From assembly GCF_012849095.1 (NCBI RefSeq), contig NZ_CP051680.1, positions 6,506,001 through 6,570,000 on the forward strand: a stretch of DNA of 64,000 nt, read 5' to 3'. Position numbers and translations under genes: made by a program. Origin of the DNA: Cohnella herbarum (GTDB lineage Bacteria > Bacillota > Bacilli > Paenibacillales > Paenibacillaceae). Shown here piece after piece: positions 1 through 8,805 of the stretch. The notes beneath the pieces are model-generated. The model made no database searches and had not been told where the DNA came from. It worked only from the letters and a program-made list of their open reading frames with translations. Every line of letters starts with the position of its first letter. Within the stretch, counting starts at the first letter, position 1.

Positions 1-516
1 ATCGTGATGGAACCGAGCGCGGAATCGGAACCGTGGGAAGGCCTTCAAGGGACGGATTCGTTCTTTCCGTTCCAAGCCGGCGGCCGATGGCTCGCGTTCT
101 ATGGCAGCGCGAAAACAGAAAAGCTTCCGGTGTCTTTCTGGGGCGTCGGTCTAGCGGAGTCGGATAGGCTGGACGGCGGTTGGACGAGGTGTTCCGGCCT
201 TAATCCGGTTCGTATCGACGAGACGTGGGTGGAGAATCCCGTCGTGACACGGCTAGATAACGGAACTTACGTCGCGCTGTTCGACGGGGGTCCGGACCAT
301 GGCACATTCGGTTACTCGGTTTCCGAAGACGGTTACCGCTGGTCCAAGGGAGAGTACGTGTTTTTTCGGAAAGGGGGGTGGGTAAGGGACGTGCGTACTC
401 CGCTGTGCCTCCTGTCTAACGAGGATGACACGTACGCGATTTACTACACGGCGTTCGATCACGGATTGTACGGCAGCTTGGGCAAAGTTATCGTTCGAAT
501 CGAAAACAATTCATAG
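1..516 (+). CDS. Beta-propeller glycoside hydrolase-like protein, C-terminal fragment
   Basis: The frame is open from the first base of the window, so the gene starts upstream and only about 170 C-terminal residues are seen. The fragment has blade-like repeats rich in W, G and D (VENPVV, LFDGGPDHGTFGYS, SEDGYRWS, RTPLCLL, YYTAFD), which resemble the five-bladed propellers of GH43/GH32/GH117/GH130-type enzymes. The family cannot be fixed from this part, and no catalytic residues can be assigned. It ends in TAG 12 bp before the next gene and overlaps that gene's AGGAGG ribosome binding site, so it is very likely cotranscribed with the GH53-like and GH36 genes. Its role is inferred as oligosaccharide trimming in the same galactan/galactoside locus. 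Confidence 0.6.
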   Translation: MVMEPSAESEPWEGLQGTDSFFPFQAGGRWLAFYGSAKTEKLPVSFWGVGLAESDRLDGGWTRCSGLNPVRIDETWVENPVVTRLDNGTYVALFDGGPDHGTFGYSVSEDGYRWSKGEYVFFRKGGWVRDVRTPLCLLSNEDDTYAIYYTAFDHGLYGSLGKVIVRIENNS

Positions 517-528
517 GAGGTTTTCCTT

Positions 529-2265
529 ATGTTTCGGAGAGGTTCATTCAAGCTTGTTCTAACCGCGGCTCTTGCTTTGGCCGTTAGTTTTCCGGCTTTC
601 GGTTCGCAGGTCGCGAACGCCACTACGCCTTTTCGCGTGGGCATGTCGATTAGTCCGTTCGCGGACTCGCAGTTGGCCGCGGGAGTGAAGTACACCGACG
701 GCTCGATGACCGCCGACGATATCGGAGAGCTTACGACGATGTACAAGAACCACGGGGCGAACGAAGTATTCGTTCGGGTATCGACAGACTCCGCGTATCC
801 GTCGGTCGGTACGAACCATAGTCTCGCCCGTGCGCTCGAACGCGCCGATACGGCGATCGCGGCCAGCTTGCCGCTGAACGTGGAACTCGGATTATGGAAG
901 CACTACGGGGATTTCGCCGGACAGCCGCAGCCGGACTTCTCGGAGTATCCGTCCATTACGCTGCCTGGCGCGTGGGAGACGTTAACGATCGGGCAGATGG
1001 TTGACGCGCTGGAGCAATACGGGGCGCTCGTCGCGCAAAAGTTCGAAGACAAGGGAGTCACGGTGAACGTGTGGGATTTGGGCAACGAGGTCGATTTCGG
1101 AACGGCGGGCGTTTCCGTGGCGCCTATGCCCGGAGCGTACGAATCGGAGCAGGGACCGAATTGGTACAAAGCGCCGAACGCCGTTAATCCGACGATCGGC
1201 ACGGAAAGCGTCAATTCGCTGCTGGCGATGACGGAGCCCGCCCGGATCGCTTGGCTGGAAACGAACCTGTGGCCTTACGAAGCACAATTGTTGAACGCCG
1301 TCAGAGAAGGGATTCTTACCGTATTTCCGGACGCCAAGTTTTCCACGCATATCTCTCAATCGCTGAGCGGCAACTTCGCGATCGCCTTCTACGAGGCGAT
1401 GGAGGACAACGGCTTCCCGGTCGACGAGCTTGGCTTCTCTTTCTTCCCGAGTGCCTTCGCTTCGTCGAACGATAGCATTCTCGTCTTCCAATATGCGATG
1501 AAAGCGGTCAAGGCTCACTTCGCGAAGCCGATTTTCCTTGCGGAATTCGCGTATCCGTCCGGAGCGATGAGCGGTACGTACGCCGCTTGGGGCAATCAGC
1601 AGAAAGGGTATCTGCTGAAGCCCGAAGGCCAGAGCGAGCTTCTGAGGGACTTGTCCAGTTGGGCGGCGGCGCTCGGCTTCTCCGGTATCAGGCCGTGGGC
1701 GCCCGATCTTGTCTATGGCGGATACGGATGGGAGCCGCTCGCGCTGTTCAGCTCGAATCCGTCCTCCAGTCTGACGAAAACGGCGCACGGAACAATCGAT
1801 TCGATCGCTCTAGGCGCCGCATCTCCGGCAATCGACGCCGTACCCGCTTTAATGGATGGATTCGAAAATAATAATTTTACGCAGATCGGTTGGACCAATA
1901 GCGGGGCGGACATTCAATCCACCTATAAGTACGAGGGCAACTATGCCGCAAGGTTTAATTGGAGCGACTCGATCACCCATCCGCTTCTGTACGGCACTTA
2001 TTTCTATCATGACATCAAAGTCGAATACGCGCGGTTTTCCCCGAACTTCACCAGCTCCCAGCATTTCATAGCGGAGTGGTTCGACGGAACCAATTGGCAC
2101 ACGCTGGAGGATATCTCAGGCACGTTTGCCTGGGAGAAGAAGACGTTCACGCTTCCCGCGAGCGCGGCGAACAACGTTAATTTCCAGCTCCGGTTCAGGT
2201 CGAGCGGAATCGGGATCGTCAATTATGCGTACTTGGATTCGGTCAAGGTTAGAGGAACAATGTGA
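529..2265 (+). CDS. Secreted GH53-like clan GH-A glycoside hydrolase with C-terminal beta-sandwich module
   Basis: A 578-residue protein with a Sec signal peptide (about residues 1-31, cut near ANA-TT). Residues 35-430 look like a TIM-barrel enzyme of clan GH-A: WDLGNE carries the probable acid/base E187, and FLAEFAYP at the end of a later strand carries the probable nucleophile E339. The nearest family by these signatures is GH53 (endo-beta-1,4-galactanase), but flanking motifs such as GNEVDFGTAGV and the N-terminal SPFADSQ differ from classical GH53, so the family is tentative. Residues about 445-578 form a separate beta-rich module (FENNNF... YLDSVKV) that resembles a carbohydrate-binding jelly roll. 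The start ATG follows AGGAGG at 515-520. A paralogue without the C-terminal module lies at 5575-6900. Expected role: extracellular cleavage of a galactan-like polymer. Confidence 0.65.
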   Translation: MFRRGSFKLVLTAALALAVSFPAFGSQVANATTPFRVGMSISPFADSQLAAGVKYTDGSMTADDIGELTTMYKNHGANEVFVRVSTDSAYPSVGTNHSLARALERADTAIAASLPLNVELGLWKHYGDFAGQPQPDFSEYPSITLPGAWETLTIGQMVDALEQYGALVAQKFEDKGVTVNVWDLGNEVDFGTAGVSVAPMPGAYESEQGPNWYKAPNAVNPTIGTESVNSLLAMTEPARIAWLETNLWPYEAQLLNAVREGILTVFPDAKFSTHISQSLSGNFAIAFYEAMEDNGFPVDELGFSFFPSAFASSNDSILVFQYAMKAVKAHFAKPIFLAEFAYPSGAMSGTYAAWGNQQKGYLLKPEGQSELLRDLSSWAAALGFSGIRPWAPDLVYGGYGWEPLALFSSNPSSSLTKTAHGTIDSIALGAASPAIDAVPALMDGFENNNFTQIGWTNSGADIQSTYKYEGNYAARFNWSDSITHPLLYGTYFYHDIKVEYARFSPNFTSSQHFIAEWFDGTNWHTLEDISGTFAWEKKTFTLPASAANNVNFQLRFRSSGIGIVNYAYLDSVKVRGTM

Positions 2266-2331
2266 TTCAAGCGCTTCCCGTCCCCATCCGGGGCGGGAAG
2301 TTGTTGTTCGAGGAGAGGGGAGAGGAAGAGC

Positions 2332-4440
2332 ATGAACAACAGGATCGCGATCGAGGAGAACGGAATCTCTCTTCTATTCGACTGGACGGACGGCGGAGAC
2401 GTCAGGCTCCTTCATCTGTCGCGCCAGGCATGGGACGAACAATTCATCGGAGAGGAAAAGGCGAGAAGAGCTTTCCGGATGGTCGAAGCGCAAGTTACGG
2501 GAGAAGATCAGGACGATCATCACGGTTCCAAGCATTTGGGGACGATGCCGGCCAAAGCCATGAAATACGTTAGGCATGCCGATATTCGGAACGCGCAAGG
2601 TCGCAAGCTCGAGATCGTCACCGAAGGCGGGGGGTTGAGGGTTTCTTGCCATTACCAGCTATACGACGGCATTCCGGTCGTTCGAAGTTGGACCGAGATC
2701 GAGAACGTCACGGAGAAAGATCAAGGACTCGAATACGTCTCCTCGTTCGCTCTGACCGGTATCGCCAAGGAAGGCTCGCGAAGCTGGGACGACAAGACGA
2801 GGGTTTATCTGCCGCATAATGCGTGGTGCGGAGAATATCAGTGGAAGAGTTACGGCGTTGCGGAGCTCGGTCTGAACCGCGTTTACGACTTCTCGATGAA
2901 AAGAATTTCCTGTCAAGGCACGGGGACGTGGTCGACCTCAGAGTTTCTGCCGATGGGCTGCGTCGAGAACGAGGAGAACGGCGAATATTTGCTGTGGCAA
3001 ATCGAGCATAACGGTTCGTGGCAATGGGAGCTCAGCGATGTCGCCGGTTATTTGTATTTGCGTCTAAGCGGACCGACCGAGAACGAGAACGGCTGGTGGA
3101 AAAAGCTCGCTCCGGGGGAAACGTTCGTTTCCGTTCCGGCGGCGGTTTGTTTGGCCGGCGGGAGCATCGACGAGGCGTTCGGGGCCATGACGGCTTATCG
3201 CCGCGCCATTCGGCGCCCGCACCCCGACAACGAGCGGCTTCCCGTCGTTTTCAACGACTATATGAATTGCTTGAACGCCGATCCGGACTGGGACAAAGAG
3301 ATGCCTTTGATCGAAGCGGCCGCGAGAGCGGGCTGCGAATATTACTGCGTCGATGCCGGCTGGTACGGCGAGGGATCTTGGTGGGACAGCGTCGGGGAGT
3401 GGATGCCTTCGGAGCGTCGTTTTCCGGGCGGGATGAAGCCGCTACTCGAGCATATTCGTTCGCGCGGAATGATTCCCGGACTATGGCTGGAGCTTGAGGT
3501 GATGGGAATCCATTGCGCCATGGCGGATCAGGTCGACGATGCTTGGTTTTTCATGCGTCACGGCAAGCGCGTGATCGACCACGGACGATACCAGCTCGAT
3601 TATCGCAATCCGGAGGTTATCCGCTATGCGGATTCCGTCATCGACAGGGTCGTCCGGGAATACGGAGCGGGTTATATCAAGATGGATTATAACATCAACG
3701 CCGGAATCGGGACGGAGCGCCAGGCAGATAGCTTCGGAGACGGCCTGCTTGGCCATAACCGGGCATACGTCGCTTGGATCGAGCGCGTATTGAACCGATA
3801 TCCGGGTCTTGTGATCGAGAGCTGCGCAAGCGGAGGGATGCGCGCGGATTATGCGCTATTGTCCAAGCTGAGCCTTCATTCCGCTACGGATCAAATGGAT
3901 TACCGCAAGAACGCCGTCATCGCGGCCGCCGCTCCGACGGCGGCGACCCCGGAGCAGATCGGAATCTGGGCATACCCGTCTCCCGAAGGCGATGCGGAGG
4001 AAACGGCGATGAATCTGGTGAACGCGATGCTGATGAGGATTTGCGTTAGCGGAAGGCTGGATTTGTTGAACGAGACAAACTTCGAGTTGGTGCGCCAAGG
4101 GATCGAGGTTTATAAGGAACTGCGGGAGACGATCCGCTTCTCGGAGCCTTTCTGGCCGTTGGGGCTACCCGCGTTCGGACGGCCGTGGATGAGCCTTGGC
4201 TTGCAGCATGGAGACAAGCGGCTACTCGCGGTATGGCGGATGCAAGGGGAGGAATCAAGCTGCGCGATTCCGATCGAGGTTTTGCCGGACGGTGGCGAGA
4301 TTCAGGTCAGATGCGTCTATCCGGCAGAGGAGCAGGTCGGTTTCCGATGGGATGACGGCAACGGCGTTCTGCTAGTCGATCTTGCCAAGGCTGGCAGCGC
4401 AAGGCTGTTCGAGATCGCAACGGGGAGGGCTGGCCGATGA
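2332..4440 (+). CDS. Alpha-galactosidase, GH36
   Basis: A 702-residue cytoplasmic enzyme with no signal peptide, of typical GH36 length. An N-terminal beta-supersandwich (about 1-290) precedes the TIM barrel (about 300-610). GH36 landmarks are YCVDAGWYGEGSWWDSVG, then YIKMDYN with the probable nucleophile D452, ESCASGGMRADYALL, and SATDQMDY with the probable acid/base D520. The 68-residue spacing between the two acids is close to that in characterised GH36 enzymes. It removes terminal alpha-galactosyl units from imported oligosaccharides. The gene ends ATGA with the next start inside its stop, so the two are translationally coupled. Confidence 0.9.
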   Translation: MNNRIAIEENGISLLFDWTDGGDVRLLHLSRQAWDEQFIGEEKARRAFRMVEAQVTGEDQDDHHGSKHLGTMPAKAMKYVRHADIRNAQGRKLEIVTEGGGLRVSCHYQLYDGIPVVRSWTEIENVTEKDQGLEYVSSFALTGIAKEGSRSWDDKTRVYLPHNAWCGEYQWKSYGVAELGLNRVYDFSMKRISCQGTGTWSTSEFLPMGCVENEENGEYLLWQIEHNGSWQWELSDVAGYLYLRLSGPTENENGWWKKLAPGETFVSVPAAVCLAGGSIDEAFGAMTAYRRAIRRPHPDNERLPVVFNDYMNCLNADPDWDKEMPLIEAAARAGCEYYCVDAGWYGEGSWWDSVGEWMPSERRFPGGMKPLLEHIRSRGMIPGLWLELEVMGIHCAMADQVDDAWFFMRHGKRVIDHGRYQLDYRNPEVIRYADSVIDRVVREYGAGYIKMDYNINAGIGTERQADSFGDGLLGHNRAYVAWIERVLNRYPGLVIESCASGGMRADYALLSKLSLHSATDQMDYRKNAVIAAAAPTAATPEQIGIWAYPSPEGDAEETAMNLVNAMLMRICVSGRLDLLNETNFELVRQGIEVYKELRETIRFSEPFWPLGLPAFGRPWMSLGLQHGDKRLLAVWRMQGEESSCAIPIEVLPDGGEIQVRCVYPAEEQVGFRWDDGNGVLLVDLAKAGSARLFEIATGRAGR

Positions 4441-5594
4441 ATGCGGACGTTGAAAGCTGCAAGAGCAATTCCGTGCTCTACGATTCGAGATTCAGACGGT
4501 TGCTAGAAAACAAGCGAGTTCCCGCTTACTCTATCGCCGTGCTGAAGGGAGGGAAGATCGTATATCGTTTGGCGGAGGGGACAACCTCGTCAAAGAATAC
4601 GAGGTTTAACGTCGGCTCGGTATCCAAGCTCGTCACCGGAGCGGCGCTGGTACAGCTCGTAGAAGAGGGCAAGCTTTGCATAGACGACCCGGTTGCGCTG
4701 CATATCCCGGAATACCCTTTGAAGCAGGTTGCATTGCTGCACTTGCTGAACCATACTGCCGGGTACGATACGTCGGTCGTGGAGAGCTTCGGTTTTCCTT
4801 CCCGGCAAGCCGAAGTGCGGAAGTACCTCTCCCGAATCTACGAGATTAACGAGCTTAAATATCAACTCGGCGAAAGATCGGAGTATTTCACGTTGGGCTA
4901 CTGCATTCTGATGGATGTAATCGAGCGGGTATCCGGCATGCCGTTCGAATCCTTCGTTCGGAAGCGATTGTTCTTGCCCGCGGGAATGAACGACTCCTCC
5001 TTCGATCCGGCCAGTCTGGCGGATCGGCCGTTCGTGCTTCCTTGGGACGCAGGCAGGGGAGATTATCTTCGCGAGGAAGCGATGACTGCGGTTATGGGGG
5101 ACCGCGGCCTGTTCACGACCGCCGACGATCTGCTGAAGTTCGGGCGTCTCTTCCTGAGTGACGGCGATACAGGCAAAGGGGACCGCGTACTGAGCGGCGG
5201 GGATAGTGGAGAAAGAGAGCCGATTCTGAGCGACGGGGATAACAGCGGTAGTAAAGCAGTCGCGCCGCTTTTCTCAAAGGCGGCAATCGACTTCATGCGT
5301 AGGAGCATTCCCGGTATAACCCCGACTAAGACTCCGGTGTTCTGGAGAAAAGGGGAAGCGGACGGTTACGGCTGTTTCGGAGACTTGAATTCTGAAGAAG
5401 CGATCGGGCACACCGGGTTCACGGGCTGCATGCTTCTCATCGACCCCGCTCGCGATACGGTAGCCGCCCTACTGACGAATAGCTTGGAATGGCATGCCGA
5501 TTGGCGGAACTACAGGTTGCTGTGCAACCTTGTCATGGCTCTGCCTCATCCCGGCGAAGAAAGGAGAGAAGCCGATGAAGACCGACCGCGCTAA
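4437..5594 (+). CDS. Class C beta-lactamase-like serine hydrolase
   Basis: A 385-residue protein of the serine beta-lactamase/penicillin-binding protein-like family without a signal peptide. The nucleophile motif is S61-V-S-K64. The second motif, normally YxN, reads Y150-F-T152, so the Asn is missing. HTG near the C-terminus replaces KTG, as in many esterase-type members. A low-complexity insertion with repeated SDGD/SGGD around residues 240-280 is unusual. The ATG overlaps the GH36 stop by 4 bp, and the end overlaps the next gene by 20 bp, so it belongs to the glycan operon. In this setting a cytoplasmic esterase or amidase acting on substituted sugars is more likely than antibiotic resistance; that is inference. 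Confidence 0.75.
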   Translation: MNADVESCKSNSVLYDSRFRRLLENKRVPAYSIAVLKGGKIVYRLAEGTTSSKNTRFNVGSVSKLVTGAALVQLVEEGKLCIDDPVALHIPEYPLKQVALLHLLNHTAGYDTSVVESFGFPSRQAEVRKYLSRIYEINELKYQLGERSEYFTLGYCILMDVIERVSGMPFESFVRKRLFLPAGMNDSSFDPASLADRPFVLPWDAGRGDYLREEAMTAVMGDRGLFTTADDLLKFGRLFLSDGDTGKGDRVLSGGDSGEREPILSDGDNSGSKAVAPLFSKAAIDFMRRSIPGITPTKTPVFWRKGEADGYGCFGDLNSEEAIGHTGFTGCMLLIDPARDTVAALLTNSLEWHADWRNYRLLCNLVMALPHPGEERREADEDRPR

Positions 5595-6900
5595 ATGGAC
5601 CACCGCGTTGCTGCTTGTCCCTTCGCTGCTCGTGTCCGCAAGCTGCTCGGACGGCCAAGCCGAAGATACCTCCGTCGTCGAACCGTTTCGGATCGCTCTG
5701 TCCGTGAGTCCGTTCACCGACAGTCAGATCAATAAGGGCATTGCGTTCGAGGACGGACTAGGCAACAGGGCGACGACGACCCGGGAGTTGCAGCGGCTCT
5801 TCATGGCGCACGGAGCTAACGAGATCTACGTTCGAATTGCCACGGACCGCTATGCTACGGGAAGCGATACAGACCATAGCTTGGAGCTAGGCATTACCCG
5901 AGCGAAGCTCGCCGCGGAGCTGGGATTGCCCTTAAATCCGGAGATCGCTCTCTTCAAGATGTACGGGGACGTAGCGGGCCAACCGCTTCCCGATTTTAGC
6001 GAGTATCCGGAGATCGACATGCCTCGCAGGTGGCAAGAGTTAACCGTCGACGAAATGTTGCCCATCCTCAAGCAGTATGGAGCGCTCGTGGCGAAGGAGT
6101 TGACGGCTACGGGAGCGAAGATCAATAGTTGGAACATCGGCAACGAAGTCGATTTCGGTACGGCCGGCGTTGCCGTGCGTCCGGCGGAAGGAAACATGGC
6201 GCTTTACGCCCCGCCGGACGCCATTGATCCGTCCATCGGCAAGCAAGACGTCGTCGCGTTGCTCCGAATGGATGCGGCGCAGAGGAATGCTTGGTTAGAG
6301 CGTTACTTATGGCCTCATCAGGCTAGGCTCATGGCTGCCGTAGGGGAAGGCATCCGTTCGGTCGTACCGGATGCCAAGCTATCGACGCATATCGCGCAGG
6401 GGGCTATTCCCGAATTCGCCGTCGCGTTCTATCGGGCAATGCGCGAAGGCGGTTTTGAGGTCGGCGTTGCCGGCTTCTCGTTGTACCCGACCTCGATGGA
6501 CGTGCCATCAAGTCGTATAGATGCTTTTCTGACAACGGTTAAGGAAATGAAGAAGCAATTGAACCTTCCCTCCTTCCTGGCCGAGTATGCCTATCCCGCG
6601 AAAGCGATCGCGGACGGTCCTTATGGCGAATGGAGTAACAACAAAGACGGGCAATTCGAGCTGAACGAGGCCGGGCAAGCGGCTGCGTTGCGGTATCTTA
6701 CGTCCGAAGGGATCGGAAGCGGTCTCGTCGGGATCCGGCCATGGGCGCCGGATTTCATCGATCCGTCCTGGCGGGAGCTGAGCTTGTTCGAGGCCCGAGC
6801 ATCCGCCGAAGAAGGGATATCGGCCGTCGCGAGACCGGCGATCGACTCGATTTTCCTAGGGCTGGCCGACGCCGGGACGGAAGCGCGATCAAACAAGTAA
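5575..6900 (+). CDS. GH53-like glycoside hydrolase, lipoprotein paralogue
   Basis: The chosen start is ATG 5575, preceded by AAGGAGAG (5561-5568), giving 441 residues and a lipoprotein signal with a lipobox (LVSAS-C) near residue 22. An ATG at 5494 is also in frame but lies deep inside the previous gene and would bury the signal. The catalytic part matches the 529-2265 enzyme: SVSPFTDSQ at the N-terminus, WNIGNE with E191 and FLAEYAYP with E337 as probable acid/base and nucleophile. It lacks the C-terminal beta-sandwich. Expected location is the outer face of the membrane next to the binding protein encoded just downstream, where it could shorten products released by the secreted paralogue. 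Confidence 0.68.
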   Translation: MKTDRAKWTTALLLVPSLLVSASCSDGQAEDTSVVEPFRIALSVSPFTDSQINKGIAFEDGLGNRATTTRELQRLFMAHGANEIYVRIATDRYATGSDTDHSLELGITRAKLAAELGLPLNPEIALFKMYGDVAGQPLPDFSEYPEIDMPRRWQELTVDEMLPILKQYGALVAKELTATGAKINSWNIGNEVDFGTAGVAVRPAEGNMALYAPPDAIDPSIGKQDVVALLRMDAAQRNAWLERYLWPHQARLMAAVGEGIRSVVPDAKLSTHIAQGAIPEFAVAFYRAMREGGFEVGVAGFSLYPTSMDVPSSRIDAFLTTVKEMKKQLNLPSFLAEYAYPAKAIADGPYGEWSNNKDGQFELNEAGQAAALRYLTSEGIGSGLVGIRPWAPDFIDPSWRELSLFEARASAEEGISAVARPAIDSIFLGLADAGTEARSNK

Positions 6901-6959
6901 AAATAGTTTCCGAAAGTAAAAATGTTCGGCTTATAAGCGAATTCTCCGTCCCTTATGAT
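6895..6959 (+). promoter_or_regulatory. Candidate activator direct repeat and -10 box before the binding-protein gene
   Basis: AAGTAAAAAT occurs at 6895-6904 and again at 6914-6923, a 19-bp spacing on one DNA face, partly overlapping the stop of the upstream gene. TATGAT at 6954-6959 is a good -10 with no recognisable -35. That arrangement fits an AraC-type activator such as the response regulator encoded at 12461. Regulator assignment is inference. Confidence 0.4.
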
Positions 6960-7004
6960 GGAGTTGCAACAGACGATCGAAGCCGCTAAGGGGGATTCGC
7001 ACAA

Positions 7005-8720
7005 ATGAAATCGATTAACGAAGCATCACGCCAAACGAAGTACCGATTACTAACTGCAGCGCTGGCTTGCACGGTCTTGCTCGCGGGTTGCTCAGGCAAT
7101 AACGGTAATAACGCAAGCACGGGAGAAGCTTCGCCGGCAACGGCGAGCCAATCGGCATCCGTCGAGAGCCCGAGTGCCGCGGCATCCGAGAGCACGGCGC
7201 CCGAAGACGGACCGATGACGAAATACGAGCAACCGATCGAGGTGACGATCGGACAGAGCAACTACGAGGCTTCTTCCTTCATCGAAGGCGAAAGCGTCGA
7301 TTCGAACATTCACCATAAGTTCAATGAGGAATATCTGAACATCAAGTATAAGAACAAATGGGTCGTCGACGCCACGAAAGCCGGCGAGAAGGTGAACCTC
7401 GTCATCGCGAGCGACGACTTGCCGGACGTGATGAAGGTCGGCTTGAATCAATTGCAAATGTTGATCAAGAACGGCCAGGTTGAGGACCTGACGGAAGCTT
7501 GGGCGAAGTACCCGACCGAGAAAGTAAGAAGCATGGCGGAATATCAAGACAAGATCGCGTTCCTTCCCGCCACTAAAGAGGGCAAGATCTACGGCATTCC
7601 GCTCGCCAGGGATTTCGGGGAATCGATCGGGATCATGTACGTGCGCCAGGATTGGCTCGATAAGCTGAAGCTCCAGGCGCCGACGAATCTGCAGGAACTG
7701 GAAGCGGTCGCCAAGGCGTTCGTGAACGACGATCCGGACGGCAACGGCAAGAAAGATACGTACGGCATCGGCTTCGATAAGGAGATGGGGTTCGTATCGG
7801 GTCAACCGATGCTAACGTCGATAGCCGCGGGCTTCAAAGCCTATCCGAAGCTTTGGGTAAAGGACGATTCGGGCAATTTCGCTTACGGCAGCATTCAGCC
7901 GCAGATGAAAGAAACGCTCGCGTTCTTGCAGAACATGTATAAGCTAGGCGCCTTAGATCCCGAGTTCGCGGTCAAGGATTTCGCTAAAGTCACGGAAATG
8001 TACACGAACGGCAAAATCGGTATCCTGTTCGGCGTCTTCTCGGCTCCGATCTATCCGTTAATGACGAACAAGGAAGCCGATCCGAAAGCGGAATGGACGG
8101 TGCTCCCGATTCCGTCCGGCGCCGACGGCCAAGTGGCTCCAGCGGCCAAATCGTTCGTGAACGAATGGATCGTCGTCCGCAAGGGTTTCGAGCATCCCGA
8201 AGCGGCGATCAAGTCGATGAACCTGTGGGCCGAGATGTTCGTAGGTCCGAACGAATATAACGACAGATGGGCGGAAGCCAATTCCGGCGCGTATTCCGGC
8301 AAGAATATCAACCTATATGCTTTGCCGTACAACTTCGACTCTCCTTATCAGAACCTGAAGAACGGCGAGAATCTGCGCGCGGCGAAGGAAAGCGGAGACG
8401 AGAGCAAGCTTGACGTGCGGGAGCAATGGATACTTAGCGAGAAGAACAAAGGCGGTTCTTACGGTTGGGCGATCGAGAAAACTTTCTACGAAGCGGAGAA
8501 GGTATTGCTCGAATATAAGAACATCCGTTATTCCGATTATCAAGGAGCTCCGACTCCGTCGATGATCTCCAAGAGCCCGACGCTCGACAAGCTGGAACTG
8601 GAAACGTTCATCAAGATCATCATGGGCGCTTCCTTGGACGAATTCGACCGATTCGTCGAGAAGTGGCGCGCCCTGGGCGGCGACCAAATTACGCAGGAAG
8701 TGAACGAAGCGGCGAAATAA
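7005..8720 (+). CDS. Sugar ABC transporter solute-binding lipoprotein (LplA-like)
   Basis: A 571-residue extracellular binding protein with a lipoprotein signal (LLAG-C) followed by a Ser/Ala/Glu-rich linker. The size and motifs match the large LplA-type family of Paenibacillus carbohydrate importers, including a calcium-loop-like stretch DDPDGNGKKD. The ATG follows AAGGGGGA. It heads an importer unit with the permeases at 8806 and 9742; a hairpin at 8736-8785 sits between it and the first permease gene. Likely ligands are galactose-containing oligosaccharides produced by the neighbouring GH53-like enzymes, inferred from context only. Confidence 0.9.
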   Translation: MKSINEASRQTKYRLLTAALACTVLLAGCSGNNGNNASTGEASPATASQSASVESPSAAASESTAPEDGPMTKYEQPIEVTIGQSNYEASSFIEGESVDSNIHHKFNEEYLNIKYKNKWVVDATKAGEKVNLVIASDDLPDVMKVGLNQLQMLIKNGQVEDLTEAWAKYPTEKVRSMAEYQDKIAFLPATKEGKIYGIPLARDFGESIGIMYVRQDWLDKLKLQAPTNLQELEAVAKAFVNDDPDGNGKKDTYGIGFDKEMGFVSGQPMLTSIAAGFKAYPKLWVKDDSGNFAYGSIQPQMKETLAFLQNMYKLGALDPEFAVKDFAKVTEMYTNGKIGILFGVFSAPIYPLMTNKEADPKAEWTVLPIPSGADGQVAPAAKSFVNEWIVVRKGFEHPEAAIKSMNLWAEMFVGPNEYNDRWAEANSGAYSGKNINLYALPYNFDSPYQNLKNGENLRAAKESGDESKLDVREQWILSEKNKGGSYGWAIEKTFYEAEKVLLEYKNIRYSDYQGAPTPSMISKSPTLDKLELETFIKIIMGASLDEFDRFVEKWRALGGDQITQEVNEAAK

Positions 8721-8735
8721 CCGTTAGCAGCGTCC

Positions 8736-8785
8736 AAAGCAGGGGAGCCGATTTCGTCGAAGTCCGGAACGGTTGCCCCTGCTTT
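8736..8785 (+). terminator. Hairpin between binding-protein and permease genes
   Basis: A perfect 10-bp stem AAAGCAGGGG / CCCCTGCTTT spans 8736-8745 and 8776-8785. No T-run follows beyond the stem's own TTT, so it may act as a leaky terminator or a 3' stabiliser that leaves more binding-protein mRNA than permease mRNA. Confidence 0.55.
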
Positions 8786-8805
8786 GTGCTCGTTAGGAGG
8801 CAGTT

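Noticed and set aside
982..1788. Long minus-strand open frame opposite the GH53-like gene
   Set aside because: Arg-rich, low-complexity composition and full overlap with a well-supported gene.
5494..5574. Longer N-terminus for the lipoprotein GH53-like enzyme
   Set aside because: It would overlap the previous gene by about 100 bp and hide the lipoprotein signal; a good RBS supports 5575.
6932..6945. cre box upstream of the first binding protein
   Set aside because: TATAAGCGAATTCT keeps the CG core but misses the conserved second and tenth positions and the final A, unlike the clear cre boxes elsewhere in the window.
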